This document shows positions 32,797-41,334 of a stretch of 45,261 nt of DNA, piece by piece (within the stretch, counting starts at the first letter, position 1; each line of letters opens with the position of its first letter). Source of the stretch: Azospirillum sp. TSO22-1 (lineage in GTDB: Bacteria; Pseudomonadota; Alphaproteobacteria; Azospirillales; Azospirillaceae); the NCBI RefSeq assembly GCF_003116015.1, contig NZ_LGQZ01000047.1:1-45261 (forward strand), in the 5' to 3' direction. The notes under the pieces were generated by a model that did not search any database, had not been told where the DNA came from, and saw nothing but the letters and a program-made list of their open reading frames with translations. The translations under genes and the position numbers were made by a program.

Positions 32797-32800
32797 GCGC

Positions 32801-33742
32801 ATGTCGATGTTCCGCCGCTTCGTCTACCTGCTGGCGCTGGCGCGCGAGGGGCACTTCGGCCGGGCGGCCGAGACCTGCCATGTCTCGCAGCCCACGCTGT
32901 CCAACGCCATCCGCCAGCTCGAAGAGGAGCTGCGCGTCCCCATCGTCGAGCGCGGGCAGAAGTTCGCCGGCTTCACGCCGGAAGGACTGAAGGTGCTGGA
33001 GTACGCCCGCCGCATCATCGCCGAGCGCGACGGCCTGCACCAGGAGCTGGCGGCGCTCAGCCAGGGGCTGTCCGGCCACCTGCGCATCGGCGCCATCCCG
33101 ACGGCGCTGCCGGCGGTGCCGCACGTGCTGGCGCGCTTCGCCGAGCGCTACCCGCAGATCCGCTCCTCCATCGCCTCGCTCAGCTCGCGGGAGATCCAGC
33201 GCGACCTCGACACCTTCGAGCTGGACGCCGCGGTGACCTACCTGGACAACGAGCCGCTCGCCAACGTGCGCACGGTGCCGCTGTATTCCGAGCGCTACTT
33301 CCTGCTGGCGCGCCGGGAGCAGGTGTCGGAGGGCGCCACGTCGATCCCCTGGGCGGCGGCGGCGGAGCTGCCGCTGTGCCTGCTCACCCCCGACATGCAG
33401 AACCGCCGCATCGCCAACGCCGCCTTCCGCATGGCCGACCGCAGCGTGACGCCGCTGATGGAGACCAACTCGGTCGCCACGCTCTACATGGTGGTGCGCA
33501 GCGGCCCGTGCGCCGCCGTGGTGCCGGGCCAGCTGCTGACCGTGGTGACGCCGCACCCCGACCTCGTGGCGCTGCCGCTGACCGAGCCGGACCTGACCTA
33601 CGCCGTCGGCCTCGCCTACGCCGACCGCGAACCCCCCGCCCCGCTCGCCGCCGCGCTGGCCGCGGTGGCGGCGGAGGACTCGCTGGCCGCGCGCATCCGC
33701 ACCACCACGGCGGAGGCGCTGGCCCCCTGGCTGCGGCGATAG
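32801..33742 (+). CDS. fdsR: LysR-family regulator of the formate dehydrogenase operon
   Basis: A 313-residue LysR regulator. The DNA-binding domain reads MFRRFVYLLALAREGHFGRA, then AETCHVSQPTLSNAIRQLEE and PIVERGQKFAGFTPEGLKVL. The effector domain begins GHLRIGAIPTALPAVPHVLA and contains DAAVTYLDNEPLANVRTVPL and TNSVATLYMVVRSGPCAAVV. This pattern and its position directly upstream of fdsG match FdsR of Cupriavidus-type formate dehydrogenase operons. It is separated by 136 bases from fdsG, enough for an operator-promoter. A second ATG at 32807 is an alternative start. The gene symbol rests on context as much as on sequence. Confidence 0.82.
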   Translation: MSMFRRFVYLLALAREGHFGRAAETCHVSQPTLSNAIRQLEEELRVPIVERGQKFAGFTPEGLKVLEYARRIIAERDGLHQELAALSQGLSGHLRIGAIPTALPAVPHVLARFAERYPQIRSSIASLSSREIQRDLDTFELDAAVTYLDNEPLANVRTVPLYSERYFLLARREQVSEGATSIPWAAAAELPLCLLTPDMQNRRIANAAFRMADRSVTPLMETNSVATLYMVVRSGPCAAVVPGQLLTVVTPHPDLVALPLTEPDLTYAVGLAYADREPPAPLAAALAAVAAEDSLAARIRTTTAEALAPWLRR

Positions 33743-33878
33743 CGGAAGGCTATCACCCGATCAGAAAATGAAATTTGCCCGCCCTCCCCAGCGTCGGCCA
33801 TCCTGACTGTAGACCCCGCAAGCAAACGGGCAGTCATCCGAAGAAGACCGGTCGCCGAGGCGGCCGTGGGGAGGAACC

Positions 33879-34355
33879 GTGAACGCTCGATCACCCTGGA
33901 GCGCCGAGCGCGCCGCATCCATCATCGACGCCCACCGGCACCTGCGCGGTAACCTGCTGCCGATCCTGCACGCCCTGCAGGAGGAGTTCGGCTGCATCGA
34001 CGAGGAGGCGGTGCCGCTGCTCGCCGGCGAACTCAACCTGTCGCGCGCCGAGGTGCATGGCGTGGTCTCCTTCTACCACGAGTTCCGCCGCACCCGGCCG
34101 GGCCGCCACACCATCAAGGTCTGCCGGGCCGAGGCCTGCCAGTCGATGGACTCCGATGGGCTGGTCGAGCACGCCCGCCGCCGCCTGAAGGTCGATCTCG
34201 GCGAGACCACCGCCGACGGCAGCTTCACGCTGGAGTCCGTGTTTTGCCTCGGCAACTGCGCCCTGGCCCCGGCGGTGATGGTGGACGAGACGCTGCACGG
34301 CCGCGTCGATCCCCGCCGCTTCGACGCCATCGTGGGCGCGGAGGCCGGACGATGA
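33879..34355 (+). CDS. fdsG: NAD-dependent formate dehydrogenase gamma subunit
   Basis: A 158-residue NuoE-like subunit carrying one [2Fe-2S] cluster in the cytoplasmic FdsABG complex. The thioredoxin-like fold starts with DAHRHLRGNLLPILHALQEE. The cluster ligands are the cysteines in VCRAEACQSM and VFCLGNCALAPAVMVD, giving the expected C-x4-C...C-x3-C pattern. The GTG start at 33879 has a good GGGGAGGA site, and there is no better ATG. Its stop overlaps the fdsB start in an ATGA. Confidence 0.95.
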   Translation: MNARSPWSAERAASIIDAHRHLRGNLLPILHALQEEFGCIDEEAVPLLAGELNLSRAEVHGVVSFYHEFRRTRPGRHTIKVCRAEACQSMDSDGLVEHARRRLKVDLGETTADGSFTLESVFCLGNCALAPAVMVDETLHGRVDPRRFDAIVGAEAGR

Positions 34356-35917
34356 GCGAGCCGATGCACACCGTCTACGTGCCGCGCGACGCCGCGGCGC
34401 TGTCGGTCGGCGCCGACGCCGTGGCCGCCGCCATCCGCGCCGAGGCGGTCCGCCGCGGCATCCCCGTGCGCATCGTCCGCAACGGCTCGCGCGGCATGCT
34501 GTGGCTGGAGCCGCTGGTCGAGGCGGCAACCGATACCGGCCGCGTCGCCTACGGCCCGGTGACGCCCGAGGACGTGCCGGCGCTGTTCGACGCCGGCTTC
34601 CTGGCCGGGGCCGAGCACCCGCTGGGCCACGGCCTGACCGAGGAAATCCCATACTTTGCGAAGCAGGAGCGGCTGACCTTCGCCCGCTGCGGCATCATCG
34701 ACCCGCTGTCGGTGGAGGACTACCGCGCCCATGGCGGCTTCCGCGGGCTGGAGCGGGCGCTCGCCATGACAGCGGACGAGATCGTCGCCGAGGTGACCGA
34801 GTCCGGCCTGCGCGGCCGCGGCGGCGCAGGCTTCCCGACCGGCATCAAGTGGAAGACGGTGCAGACCGCCAGGGCCGATGAGAAGTTCGTGTGCTGCAAC
34901 GCCGATGAGGGCGACAGCGGCACCTTCGCCGACCGCATGATCATGGAGGGCGACCCCTTCCTGCTGATCGAGGGCATGACCATCGCCGGTTTGGCGGTGG
35001 GGGCGGAGCACGGCTACATCTACATCCGCTCCGAATACCCGCACGCCATCGCCACCATGCGCGAGGCGATCCGGCTGGCCTACGACGAGCGCTGGCTGGG
35101 CGAGGACATCCACGGCACCGCGCACAGCTTCCACCTGGAGGTCCGCGTCGGTGCCGGCGCCTACATCTGCGGCGAGGAGACCTCCATGCTGGAGAGCCTG
35201 GAGGGCAAGCGCGGCATGGTCCGCGCCAAGCCGCCGCTGCCGGCGCTGGAGGGCCTGTTCGGCAAGCCCACCGTGGTCAACAACGTGCTGTCGCTGACCT
35301 CGGTGCCGGTGATCCTCGACAGAGGCGCGGCCTACTACCGCGACTTCGGCGTCGGGCGCTCGCGCGGCACGCTGGCCTTCCAGCTCGCCGGCAACATTCG
35401 TCACGGCGGCATCGTCGAGAAGGCGTTCGGCATCACGCTGCACGAACTGCTCTACGACTTCGGCGGCGGCACCCGGACTGGCCGGCCGATCCGCGCGGTG
35501 CAGGCCGGCGGTCCGCTCGGCGCCTACCTGCCGCCGTCGCTGTTCGACCTGCCGAAGGACTACGAGGCCTTCGCCGCGCAGGAGGCGATGGTCGGCCACG
35601 GCGGCATCGTGGTGTTCGACGACAGCGTCGACATGGCGAAGCAGGCGCGCTTCGCCATGGAGTTCTGCGCCGCCGAATCCTGCGGCAAGTGCACGCCCTG
35701 CCGCGTCGGCTCGGTCCGCGGCGTCGAGGTGATGGACAAGGTGCTCGCCGGCGAGAGCGTCGAGGCGAACCTCACCCTGCTCCAGGACCTCTGCGAGGTG
35801 ATGCTGGACGGCTCGCTGTGCGCCATGGGCGGCATGACGCCGATCCCGGTGCGCAGCGCGCTCAAGCACTTCCCCGAAGATTTCCTCCGCACGCCCGCCG
35901 CCGTTGCGGCCGAGTGA
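34352..35917 (+). CDS. fdsB: NAD-dependent formate dehydrogenase beta subunit
   Basis: A 521-residue NuoF-like subunit that binds FMN and NAD and reduces NAD with electrons from formate. After a thioredoxin-like N-terminal domain (~1-110) come the FMN motif GLRGRGGAGFPTGIKWK, the NAD/FMN loop CCNADEGDSGTFADRMIMEG, the ICGEETSMLESLEGKRG segment and the [4Fe-4S] ligands in ESCGKCTPCRVG plus the later Cys in SLCAMGGM. It starts at the ATGA shared with fdsG. Confidence 0.95.
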   Translation: MSEPMHTVYVPRDAAALSVGADAVAAAIRAEAVRRGIPVRIVRNGSRGMLWLEPLVEAATDTGRVAYGPVTPEDVPALFDAGFLAGAEHPLGHGLTEEIPYFAKQERLTFARCGIIDPLSVEDYRAHGGFRGLERALAMTADEIVAEVTESGLRGRGGAGFPTGIKWKTVQTARADEKFVCCNADEGDSGTFADRMIMEGDPFLLIEGMTIAGLAVGAEHGYIYIRSEYPHAIATMREAIRLAYDERWLGEDIHGTAHSFHLEVRVGAGAYICGEETSMLESLEGKRGMVRAKPPLPALEGLFGKPTVVNNVLSLTSVPVILDRGAAYYRDFGVGRSRGTLAFQLAGNIRHGGIVEKAFGITLHELLYDFGGGTRTGRPIRAVQAGGPLGAYLPPSLFDLPKDYEAFAAQEAMVGHGGIVVFDDSVDMAKQARFAMEFCAAESCGKCTPCRVGSVRGVEVMDKVLAGESVEANLTLLQDLCEVMLDGSLCAMGGMTPIPVRSALKHFPEDFLRTPAAVAAE

Positions 35918-35920
35918 ATT

Positions 35921-35953
35921 CATCCCTCCCCCTGCCGAGCAGGGGGAGGGATG
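35921..35953 (+). repeat. perfect stem-loop between fdsB and fdsA
   Basis: CATCCCTCCCCCTG and its exact complement form a 14-bp stem around a 5-base loop, starting 3 bases after the fdsB stop. It resembles the CCCTCCCCC palindrome at 19919-19945, suggesting a dispersed REP-type element. With no T-run it should attenuate or protect the transcript rather than end it; fdsA begins 22 bases later with its own AAGGAT site. Confidence 0.75.
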
Positions 35954-35975
35954 GATAAGAACAAGGATCATCCCC

Positions 35976-38789
35976 ATGAAGGACATCGACTACGGCACCC
36001 CGGCGCGTGAGTCCGCAACGCAGGTGACGCTCACCATCGACGGGCGCAGCGTGACCGTGCCGGAGGGCACCTCGGTGATGCGCGCCGCGACCGAGGCCGG
36101 GATCTCCGTGCCGAAGCTGTGTGCCACCGACCATCTGGAGGCCTTCGGCTCCTGCCGGCTGTGCGCGGTGGAGATCGAGGGACGGCGCGGCACGCCGGCC
36201 TCCTGCACCACGCCGGTCGCCCCCGGCATGGCCGTGTGGACGCAGACCGACCGGCTGGCCCGGCTGCGCCGCGGCGTGATGGAGCTGTACATCTCCGACC
36301 ACCCGCTGGACTGCCTGACCTGCGCCGCCAACGGCGACTGCGAGCTGCAGGACATGGCCGGCGCGGTCGGCCTGCGCGAGGTGCGCTACGGCTACGAGGG
36401 CGAGAACCACCGCGCCGCGGCGAAGGACGAGAGCAACCCGTACTTCACCTTCGATCCCGCCAAGTGCATCGTCTGCTCGCGCTGCGTGCGCGCCTGCGAC
36501 GAGGTGCAGGGGACGCTCGCGCTGACCATCGACGGCCGCGGCTTCGATTCCAAGGTGTCGCCGGGCGCGCTGGAGACCTTCATGGACTCCGAGTGCGTGT
36601 CGTGCGGCGCGTGCGTGCAGGCCTGCCCGACGGCGACGCTGACCGAGAAGTCGGTGATCCAGCTCGGCCAGCCGGAGCACAGCGTCGTCACCACCTGCGC
36701 CTATTGCGGCGTGGGCTGCTCCTTCAAGGCGGAGATGAAGGGGACGACGGTGGTGCGCATGGTGCCGTGGAAGGACGGCGGCGCCAACGAGGGGCATTCC
36801 TGCGTCAAGGGCCGCTTCGCCTGGGGCTACGCCACCCACAAGGACCGCCGCACCCAGCCGATGATCCGCGAGACCACGGCCGACCCGTGGCGGGTGGTGT
36901 CGTGGGACGAGGCCATATCCTACGCCGCCAAGCGTCTGAAGGCGGTGCAGGAAAAGCACGGCCGCGGTTCCATCGGCGGCATCACCTCCTCGCGCACCAC
37001 CAACGAGGAGGTCTACGTGGTGCAGAAGATGATCCGCGCCGCGTTCGGCAACAACAACGTCGACACCTGCGCCCGCGTCTGCCACTCGCCGACCGGCTAC
37101 GGCCTGAAGCAGGCGTTCGGCACCTCGGCCGGCACGCAGGACTTCAAGAGCGTCGATCAGGCCGACGTCATCCTGGTGATCGGCGCCAACCCGACCGACG
37201 GCCACCCGGTGTTCGGCTCGCGCATGAAGCAGCGCATCCGCAAGGGGGCGAAGCTGATCGTCGTCGATCCGCGCCGCATCGATCTGGTGCGCAGCCCGCA
37301 CGTCGAGGCGGCGCACCACCTCCAGCTCCGGCCCGGCACCAACGTGGCGGTGCTGAACGCGCTGGCGCACGTCATCGTCACCGAGGATCTGGTCGACCAC
37401 GCCTTCGTCGCCGAACGCTGCGACCCGGCCGATTTCGCGCAATGGGCGGCCTTCGTCGCCGAGCCGCGCAACAGCCCCGAGGCGGTGGCCGAGCAGACCC
37501 GCGTCCCGGCCGAGGAGCTGCGCGCGGTGGCGCGCCTCTACGCCACCGGCGGCAACGCGGCGATCTACTACGGCCTGGGCGTCACCGAGCACAGCCAGGG
37601 CTCGACCAGCGTCATGGCGATGGCCAACCTCGCCATGGCGACCGGCAACATCGGAAGGCCCGGCGTCGGCGTGAACCCGCTGCGTGGGCAGAACAACGTG
37701 CAGGGCTCGTGCGACATGGGCTCCTTCCCGCACGAGTTCTCCGGCTACCGCGACGTCGCCGACGAGGCGGTGCGCCGGCAGTTCGAGACGGTGTGGAACG
37801 CCACGCTCGATGCCGTCCCCGGCCTGCGCATCCCCAACATGTTCGACGAGGCGGTGCACGGCAGCTTCAAGGGCCTGTTCGTCCAGGGCGAGGACATCGC
37901 GCAGTCCGACCCGAACACCCAGCACGTCCACGCCGCGCTGGAGGCCATGGAGATCGTCGTCGTGCAGGACCTGTTCCTGAACGAGACCGCGGCCTTCGCC
38001 CACGTCTTCCTGCCCGGCACCTCGTTCCTGGAGAAGGACGGCACCTTCACCAACGCCGAGCGCCGCATCAACCGCGTCCGCCCGGCCATGCCGTCGAAGA
38101 CCGGCAAGCACGAGTGGCAGATCCCCTGCGAGCTGGCGACCGCCATGGGCTACCCCATGCACTACGACGACGCCTCGCAGATCATGGACGAGATCGCGGC
38201 GGTGACGCCGACCTTCCGCGGCGTCAGCTTCGCCACGCTCGACCGGTTGGGCAGCGTGCAGTGGCCGTGCAACGACGAGGCGCCGGAGGGCACGCCGATC
38301 ATGCACACCGAGCGCTTCATGCGCGGCCTCGGCCAGTTCGTGGTGACCGAGTACGTGCCGACGCCGGAGCAGGCCTCGCGCTTCTACCCGCTGATCCTGA
38401 CGACGGGGCGCATCCTCAGCCACTACAACGTCGGCGCCCAGACGCGCCGCACCGCCAACGTGGCGTGGCACCCGGAGGACATCCTGGAGGTCCACGCGCA
38501 CGACGCCGAGCAGCGCGGCATCCGCGACGGCGACCTCGTCTCGCTGGCCAGCCGCATCGGCGCCACCACGCTGCGGGCGCGCATCTCCGACCGGATGCCG
38601 CAGGGAGTGGTCTACACCACCTTCCACCACCCGGTCACGGGGGCCAACGTGGTGACCACCGAGAACTCCGATTGGGCCACCCAATGCCCGGAGTACAAGG
38701 TGACCGCCGTCCAGGTGACCCGCAGCAACCAGCCCTCGGACTGGGAGCGCAAGCACGCTCCGGTCATCGAGACGGTCGCAGCGGAATAG
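35976..38789 (+). CDS. fdsA: NAD-dependent formate dehydrogenase alpha subunit (molybdenum, iron-sulfur)
   Basis: A 937-residue catalytic subunit that oxidises formate to CO2 at a bis-MGD molybdenum centre. Iron-sulfur ligands in order are: [2Fe-2S] C49, C60, C63, C77; His-ligated [4Fe-4S] H109, C113, C116, C122; two ferredoxin-type clusters C164/167/170/174 and C207/210/213/217; and the molybdopterin-domain cluster C241, C244, C248, C276. The molybdenum-binding residue is Cys369 in TCARVCHSPTGYG, followed by the catalytic His370, so this is a cysteine rather than a selenocysteine enzyme. Later blocks include GANPTDGHPVFGSRMKQRI and LRGQNNVQGSCDMG. All cofactor ligands are intact. fdhD follows after 12 bases. 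Confidence 0.97.
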   Translation: MKDIDYGTPARESATQVTLTIDGRSVTVPEGTSVMRAATEAGISVPKLCATDHLEAFGSCRLCAVEIEGRRGTPASCTTPVAPGMAVWTQTDRLARLRRGVMELYISDHPLDCLTCAANGDCELQDMAGAVGLREVRYGYEGENHRAAAKDESNPYFTFDPAKCIVCSRCVRACDEVQGTLALTIDGRGFDSKVSPGALETFMDSECVSCGACVQACPTATLTEKSVIQLGQPEHSVVTTCAYCGVGCSFKAEMKGTTVVRMVPWKDGGANEGHSCVKGRFAWGYATHKDRRTQPMIRETTADPWRVVSWDEAISYAAKRLKAVQEKHGRGSIGGITSSRTTNEEVYVVQKMIRAAFGNNNVDTCARVCHSPTGYGLKQAFGTSAGTQDFKSVDQADVILVIGANPTDGHPVFGSRMKQRIRKGAKLIVVDPRRIDLVRSPHVEAAHHLQLRPGTNVAVLNALAHVIVTEDLVDHAFVAERCDPADFAQWAAFVAEPRNSPEAVAEQTRVPAEELRAVARLYATGGNAAIYYGLGVTEHSQGSTSVMAMANLAMATGNIGRPGVGVNPLRGQNNVQGSCDMGSFPHEFSGYRDVADEAVRRQFETVWNATLDAVPGLRIPNMFDEAVHGSFKGLFVQGEDIAQSDPNTQHVHAALEAMEIVVVQDLFLNETAAFAHVFLPGTSFLEKDGTFTNAERRINRVRPAMPSKTGKHEWQIPCELATAMGYPMHYDDASQIMDEIAAVTPTFRGVSFATLDRLGSVQWPCNDEAPEGTPIMHTERFMRGLGQFVVTEYVPTPEQASRFYPLILTTGRILSHYNVGAQTRRTANVAWHPEDILEVHAHDAEQRGIRDGDLVSLASRIGATTLRARISDRMPQGVVYTTFHHPVTGANVVTTENSDWATQCPEYKVTAVQVTRSNQPSDWERKHAPVIETVAAE

Positions 38790-38801
38790 GAGGGCCACGC
38801 C

Positions 38802-39587
38802 ATGCAGCCGCTCGCCCACTCGCGCCCCGCCGAAGGCACCCGCTTCCCCGTCGCCGCCAACCAGTCCGACGTCGTCTGGCTGGTGGCGGAGGAGGTGCCG
38901 GTCGCCTTCGAGTACAACCGCCGCGCCCACGCGGTGATGATGGCGACCCCGGCCGACCTGGAGGACTTCGCGCTGGGCTTCAGCCTGTGCGAGGGGATCC
39001 TGGCCTCGGGGGACGACGTGGACGAGATCCGCGTGCGGCACGCGGCGGACGGCATCGTGCTGTCCATCGCGTGCGACCCGCTGAAGCTGCTGAAGGGCTC
39101 GCTGCGCCAGCGCTCCATGGAGGGGCGCAGCGGCTGCGGGCTGTGCGGGGTGGACAGCCTCGCCAACGTGCTGCGGCCGCCGCGCCCGGTGACGGCGTCC
39201 TTCGCGCCGGACGCCGGCGCGGTGGCCGCCGCCTTCGCCCGCCTGCCCGAGCACCAGCCGATGAACCGCGCCAACCGCTCGCTGCACGCGGCGGCGTGGT
39301 GCGATCCGTCGGGCCGCATCCTGCTGGCGCGCGAGGACGTCGGCCGGCACAACGCGCTGGACAAGCTGGCCGGCGCGCTGGCCGCGGCCGGGCACGACCG
39401 CTCCGCCGGCTTCGCCGTGCTGAGCAGCCGGTGCAGCTTCGAGCTGGTGCAGAAGGCGGCGGCGGTCGGCATCCCGCTGCTGGCGACGGTGTCCGCCCCC
39501 ACCGGGCTGGCGCTGACGCTCGCCCGCAGCGCCGGCATGGTCCTCGCCGCGCGCGCGCCGGGCGACGGGGTGATGCTGTTCCGCTGA
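38802..39587 (+). CDS. fdhD: formate dehydrogenase accessory sulfurtransferase (FdhD/FdsC)
   Basis: A 261-residue maturation factor that delivers sulfur from a cysteine desulfurase to the molybdenum cofactor of formate dehydrogenase. It has the N-terminal VPVAFEYNRRAHAVMMATP and DLEDFALGFSLCEGIL, the catalytic Cys112 and Cys115 in GRSGCGLCGVDSL, NRSLHAAAWCDPSGRILLAR, EDVGRHNALDKLAGAL and the C-terminal SAPTGLALTLARSAGMVLAA. It is encoded 12 bases after fdsA, as fdsC is in related operons. In those operons a small fdsD usually follows; none is visible here. Confidence 0.95.
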   Translation: MQPLAHSRPAEGTRFPVAANQSDVVWLVAEEVPVAFEYNRRAHAVMMATPADLEDFALGFSLCEGILASGDDVDEIRVRHAADGIVLSIACDPLKLLKGSLRQRSMEGRSGCGLCGVDSLANVLRPPRPVTASFAPDAGAVAAAFARLPEHQPMNRANRSLHAAAWCDPSGRILLAREDVGRHNALDKLAGALAAAGHDRSAGFAVLSSRCSFELVQKAAAVGIPLLATVSAPTGLALTLARSAGMVLAARAPGDGVMLFR

Positions 39588-39695
39588 CCCGGCCGGCGTA
39601 TGACATTTTTGCCGGCACGTCGATCAGGGTTCTGTCGCGCGGTGCATCCTGTGGCATAAGGGGCCCCTCCACGCCACCGGAACCCAGCCGCACCC

Positions 39696-41318
39696 ATGAT
39701 TCGTTTCGACAGCATCAGCAAGCAGAACAGCCACCGGATCCTTTTCCTGGACGCGTCCGCCGCGCTCAACAGGGGCGAGAAGATCGGTCTCGTCGGTCCC
39801 AACGGCGCCGGCAAGACGACGCTGTTCCGGATGATCACGGGCGAGGAGCTGCCGGACGCGGGGCAGGTGGCGGTCGAGAAGCAGGTTTCGATCGGCTATT
39901 TCAATCAGGACGTCGGCGAGATGGCCGGCCGCAGCGCGGTCGCGGAAGTCATGGACGGCGCCGGGCCGGTCAGCACCGTGGCGGCGGAGCTGGCGGACCT
40001 CGAAGCGGCCATGGCCGACCCCGACCGCGCCGACGAGATGGATGCGATCATCGAGCGCTACGGCGAAGTGCAGGCGCGCTTCGAGGAGCTGGGCGGCTAC
40101 GAGCTGGAGGGGCGGGCGCGGGAAGTCCTCGCCGGGCTGAGCTTCAGCCAGGAGATGATGGACATGGACGTGGGGGGCCTGTCCGGCGGCTGGAAGATGC
40201 GCGTGGCGCTCGCCCGCATCCTGCTCATGCGGCCCGACGCCATGCTCCTCGACGAGCCGAGCAACCACCTGGACATCGAAAGCCTGATCTGGCTGGAGGG
40301 CTTCCTGAAGGGCTACGAGGGCGCCCTGCTGATGACCTCGCACGACCGCGAGTTCATGAACCGCATCGTCACCAAGATCATCGAGATCGACGGCGGATCG
40401 CTGAACAGCTACTCCGGCGATTACGTCTTCTACGAGCAGCAGCGGGCGCTGAACGAGCGGCAGCAGCAGGCACAGTTCGAACGCCAGCAAGCCATGCTGG
40501 CAAAGGAGCTGAAGTTCATCGAGCGCTTCAAGGCCCGCGCCTCGCACGCCAGCCAGGTGCAGAGCCGGGTGAAGAAGCTGGAGAAGATCGAGCGCTTCGA
40601 GCCGCCGAAGCGCCGTCAGGTGGTGTCGTTCGACTTCCCGCCGGCACCGCGCTCGGGCGAGGACGTCGTGGTCCTGAAGAACGTGCACAAGGGCTACGGC
40701 AGCCGGAGCATCTACCAGGGATTCGACCTGACGATCCGCCGCAAGGAGCGCTGGTGCGTCATGGGCGTCAACGGCGCGGGCAAGTCGACGCTCCTGAAGC
40801 TGGTGGCGGGCGCCGCCGAGCCGGACGCCGGGACCGTCGCCGTCGGCGGCAGCGTCAAGATGGGCTATTTCTCCCAGCACGCGATGGAGCTGCTCGACGG
40901 CGACAGCACCGTGTTCGAGTCCCTGGAGGCGTCCTTCCCGCTGGCGGGCCAGGGAGCGCTCCGGGCGCTGGCCGGCTGCTTCGGCTTCTCCGGTGACGAT
41001 GTGGAAAAGAAGTGCCGGGTCCTGTCCGGCGGGGAAAAGGCCCGGCTGGTGATGGCGACCATGCTGTTCAACCCGCCGAACCTCCTGGTGCTCGACGAGC
41101 CGACGAACCATCTCGATCTCGACACCAAGCAGATGCTGGTCACCGCGCTGGCCAACTACGAGGGCACCATGCTGTTCGTGTCGCACGACCGGCATTTCCT
41201 GGCGACGCTGTCCAACCGAGTGCTGGAACTGACGCCGGAAGGCATCCATCAGTACGGCGGCGGCTATACGGAATACGTGGCGAGCACCGGGCAGGAAGCG
41301 CCCGGGATTCGCAACTGA
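39696..41318 (+). CDS. ABC-F family ATPase (ribosome-associated, Uup/YbiT-like)
   Basis: A 540-residue soluble protein with two ABC domains and no membrane segments. The first domain has Walker A GLVGPNGAGKTTLFRMITG, signature LSGGWKMRVALARILLMRP and Walker B MLLDEPSNHLDIESLIWLEG. The second has GVNGAGKSTLLKLVAGAA, LSGGEKARLVMATMLFNPP and LLVLDEPTNHLDLDTKQMLV. A charged linker helix of ~80 residues lies between (ERQQQAQFERQQAMLAKELK), as in ABC-F factors that act at the ribosomal E site. Which ABC-F subgroup it belongs to is unclear. It appears monocistronic, 108 bases after fdhD, and ends 16 bases from a convergent gene. Confidence 0.92.
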   Translation: MIRFDSISKQNSHRILFLDASAALNRGEKIGLVGPNGAGKTTLFRMITGEELPDAGQVAVEKQVSIGYFNQDVGEMAGRSAVAEVMDGAGPVSTVAAELADLEAAMADPDRADEMDAIIERYGEVQARFEELGGYELEGRAREVLAGLSFSQEMMDMDVGGLSGGWKMRVALARILLMRPDAMLLDEPSNHLDIESLIWLEGFLKGYEGALLMTSHDREFMNRIVTKIIEIDGGSLNSYSGDYVFYEQQRALNERQQQAQFERQQAMLAKELKFIERFKARASHASQVQSRVKKLEKIERFEPPKRRQVVSFDFPPAPRSGEDVVVLKNVHKGYGSRSIYQGFDLTIRRKERWCVMGVNGAGKSTLLKLVAGAAEPDAGTVAVGGSVKMGYFSQHAMELLDGDSTVFESLEASFPLAGQGALRALAGCFGFSGDDVEKKCRVLSGGEKARLVMATMLFNPPNLLVLDEPTNHLDLDTKQMLVTALANYEGTMLFVSHDRHFLATLSNRVLELTPEGIHQYGGGYTEYVASTGQEAPGIRN

Positions 41319-41334
41319 ACTCCGGCCTTCGGGA

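Larger units (their letters stand above)
32482..32800. other. 319-base divergent region between the FAD-protein gene and fdsR
   Basis: The left third (32520-32650) is AT-richer and may hold the promoters of both genes. Near fdsR lies an inverted repeat TATGA-N8-TCATA (32699-32716) and a 19-codon reading frame (32737-32796). Nothing else is recognisable. Confidence 0.5.

Noticed and set aside
35862..39395. 1,177-codon minus-strand open frame
   Set aside because: It is antisense to fdsA and fdhD, whose cofactor ligands are all intact.
36119..40996. 1,625-codon plus-strand open frame
   Set aside because: It runs out of frame through fdsA, fdhD and the ABC-F gene; composition is that of a shadow frame.
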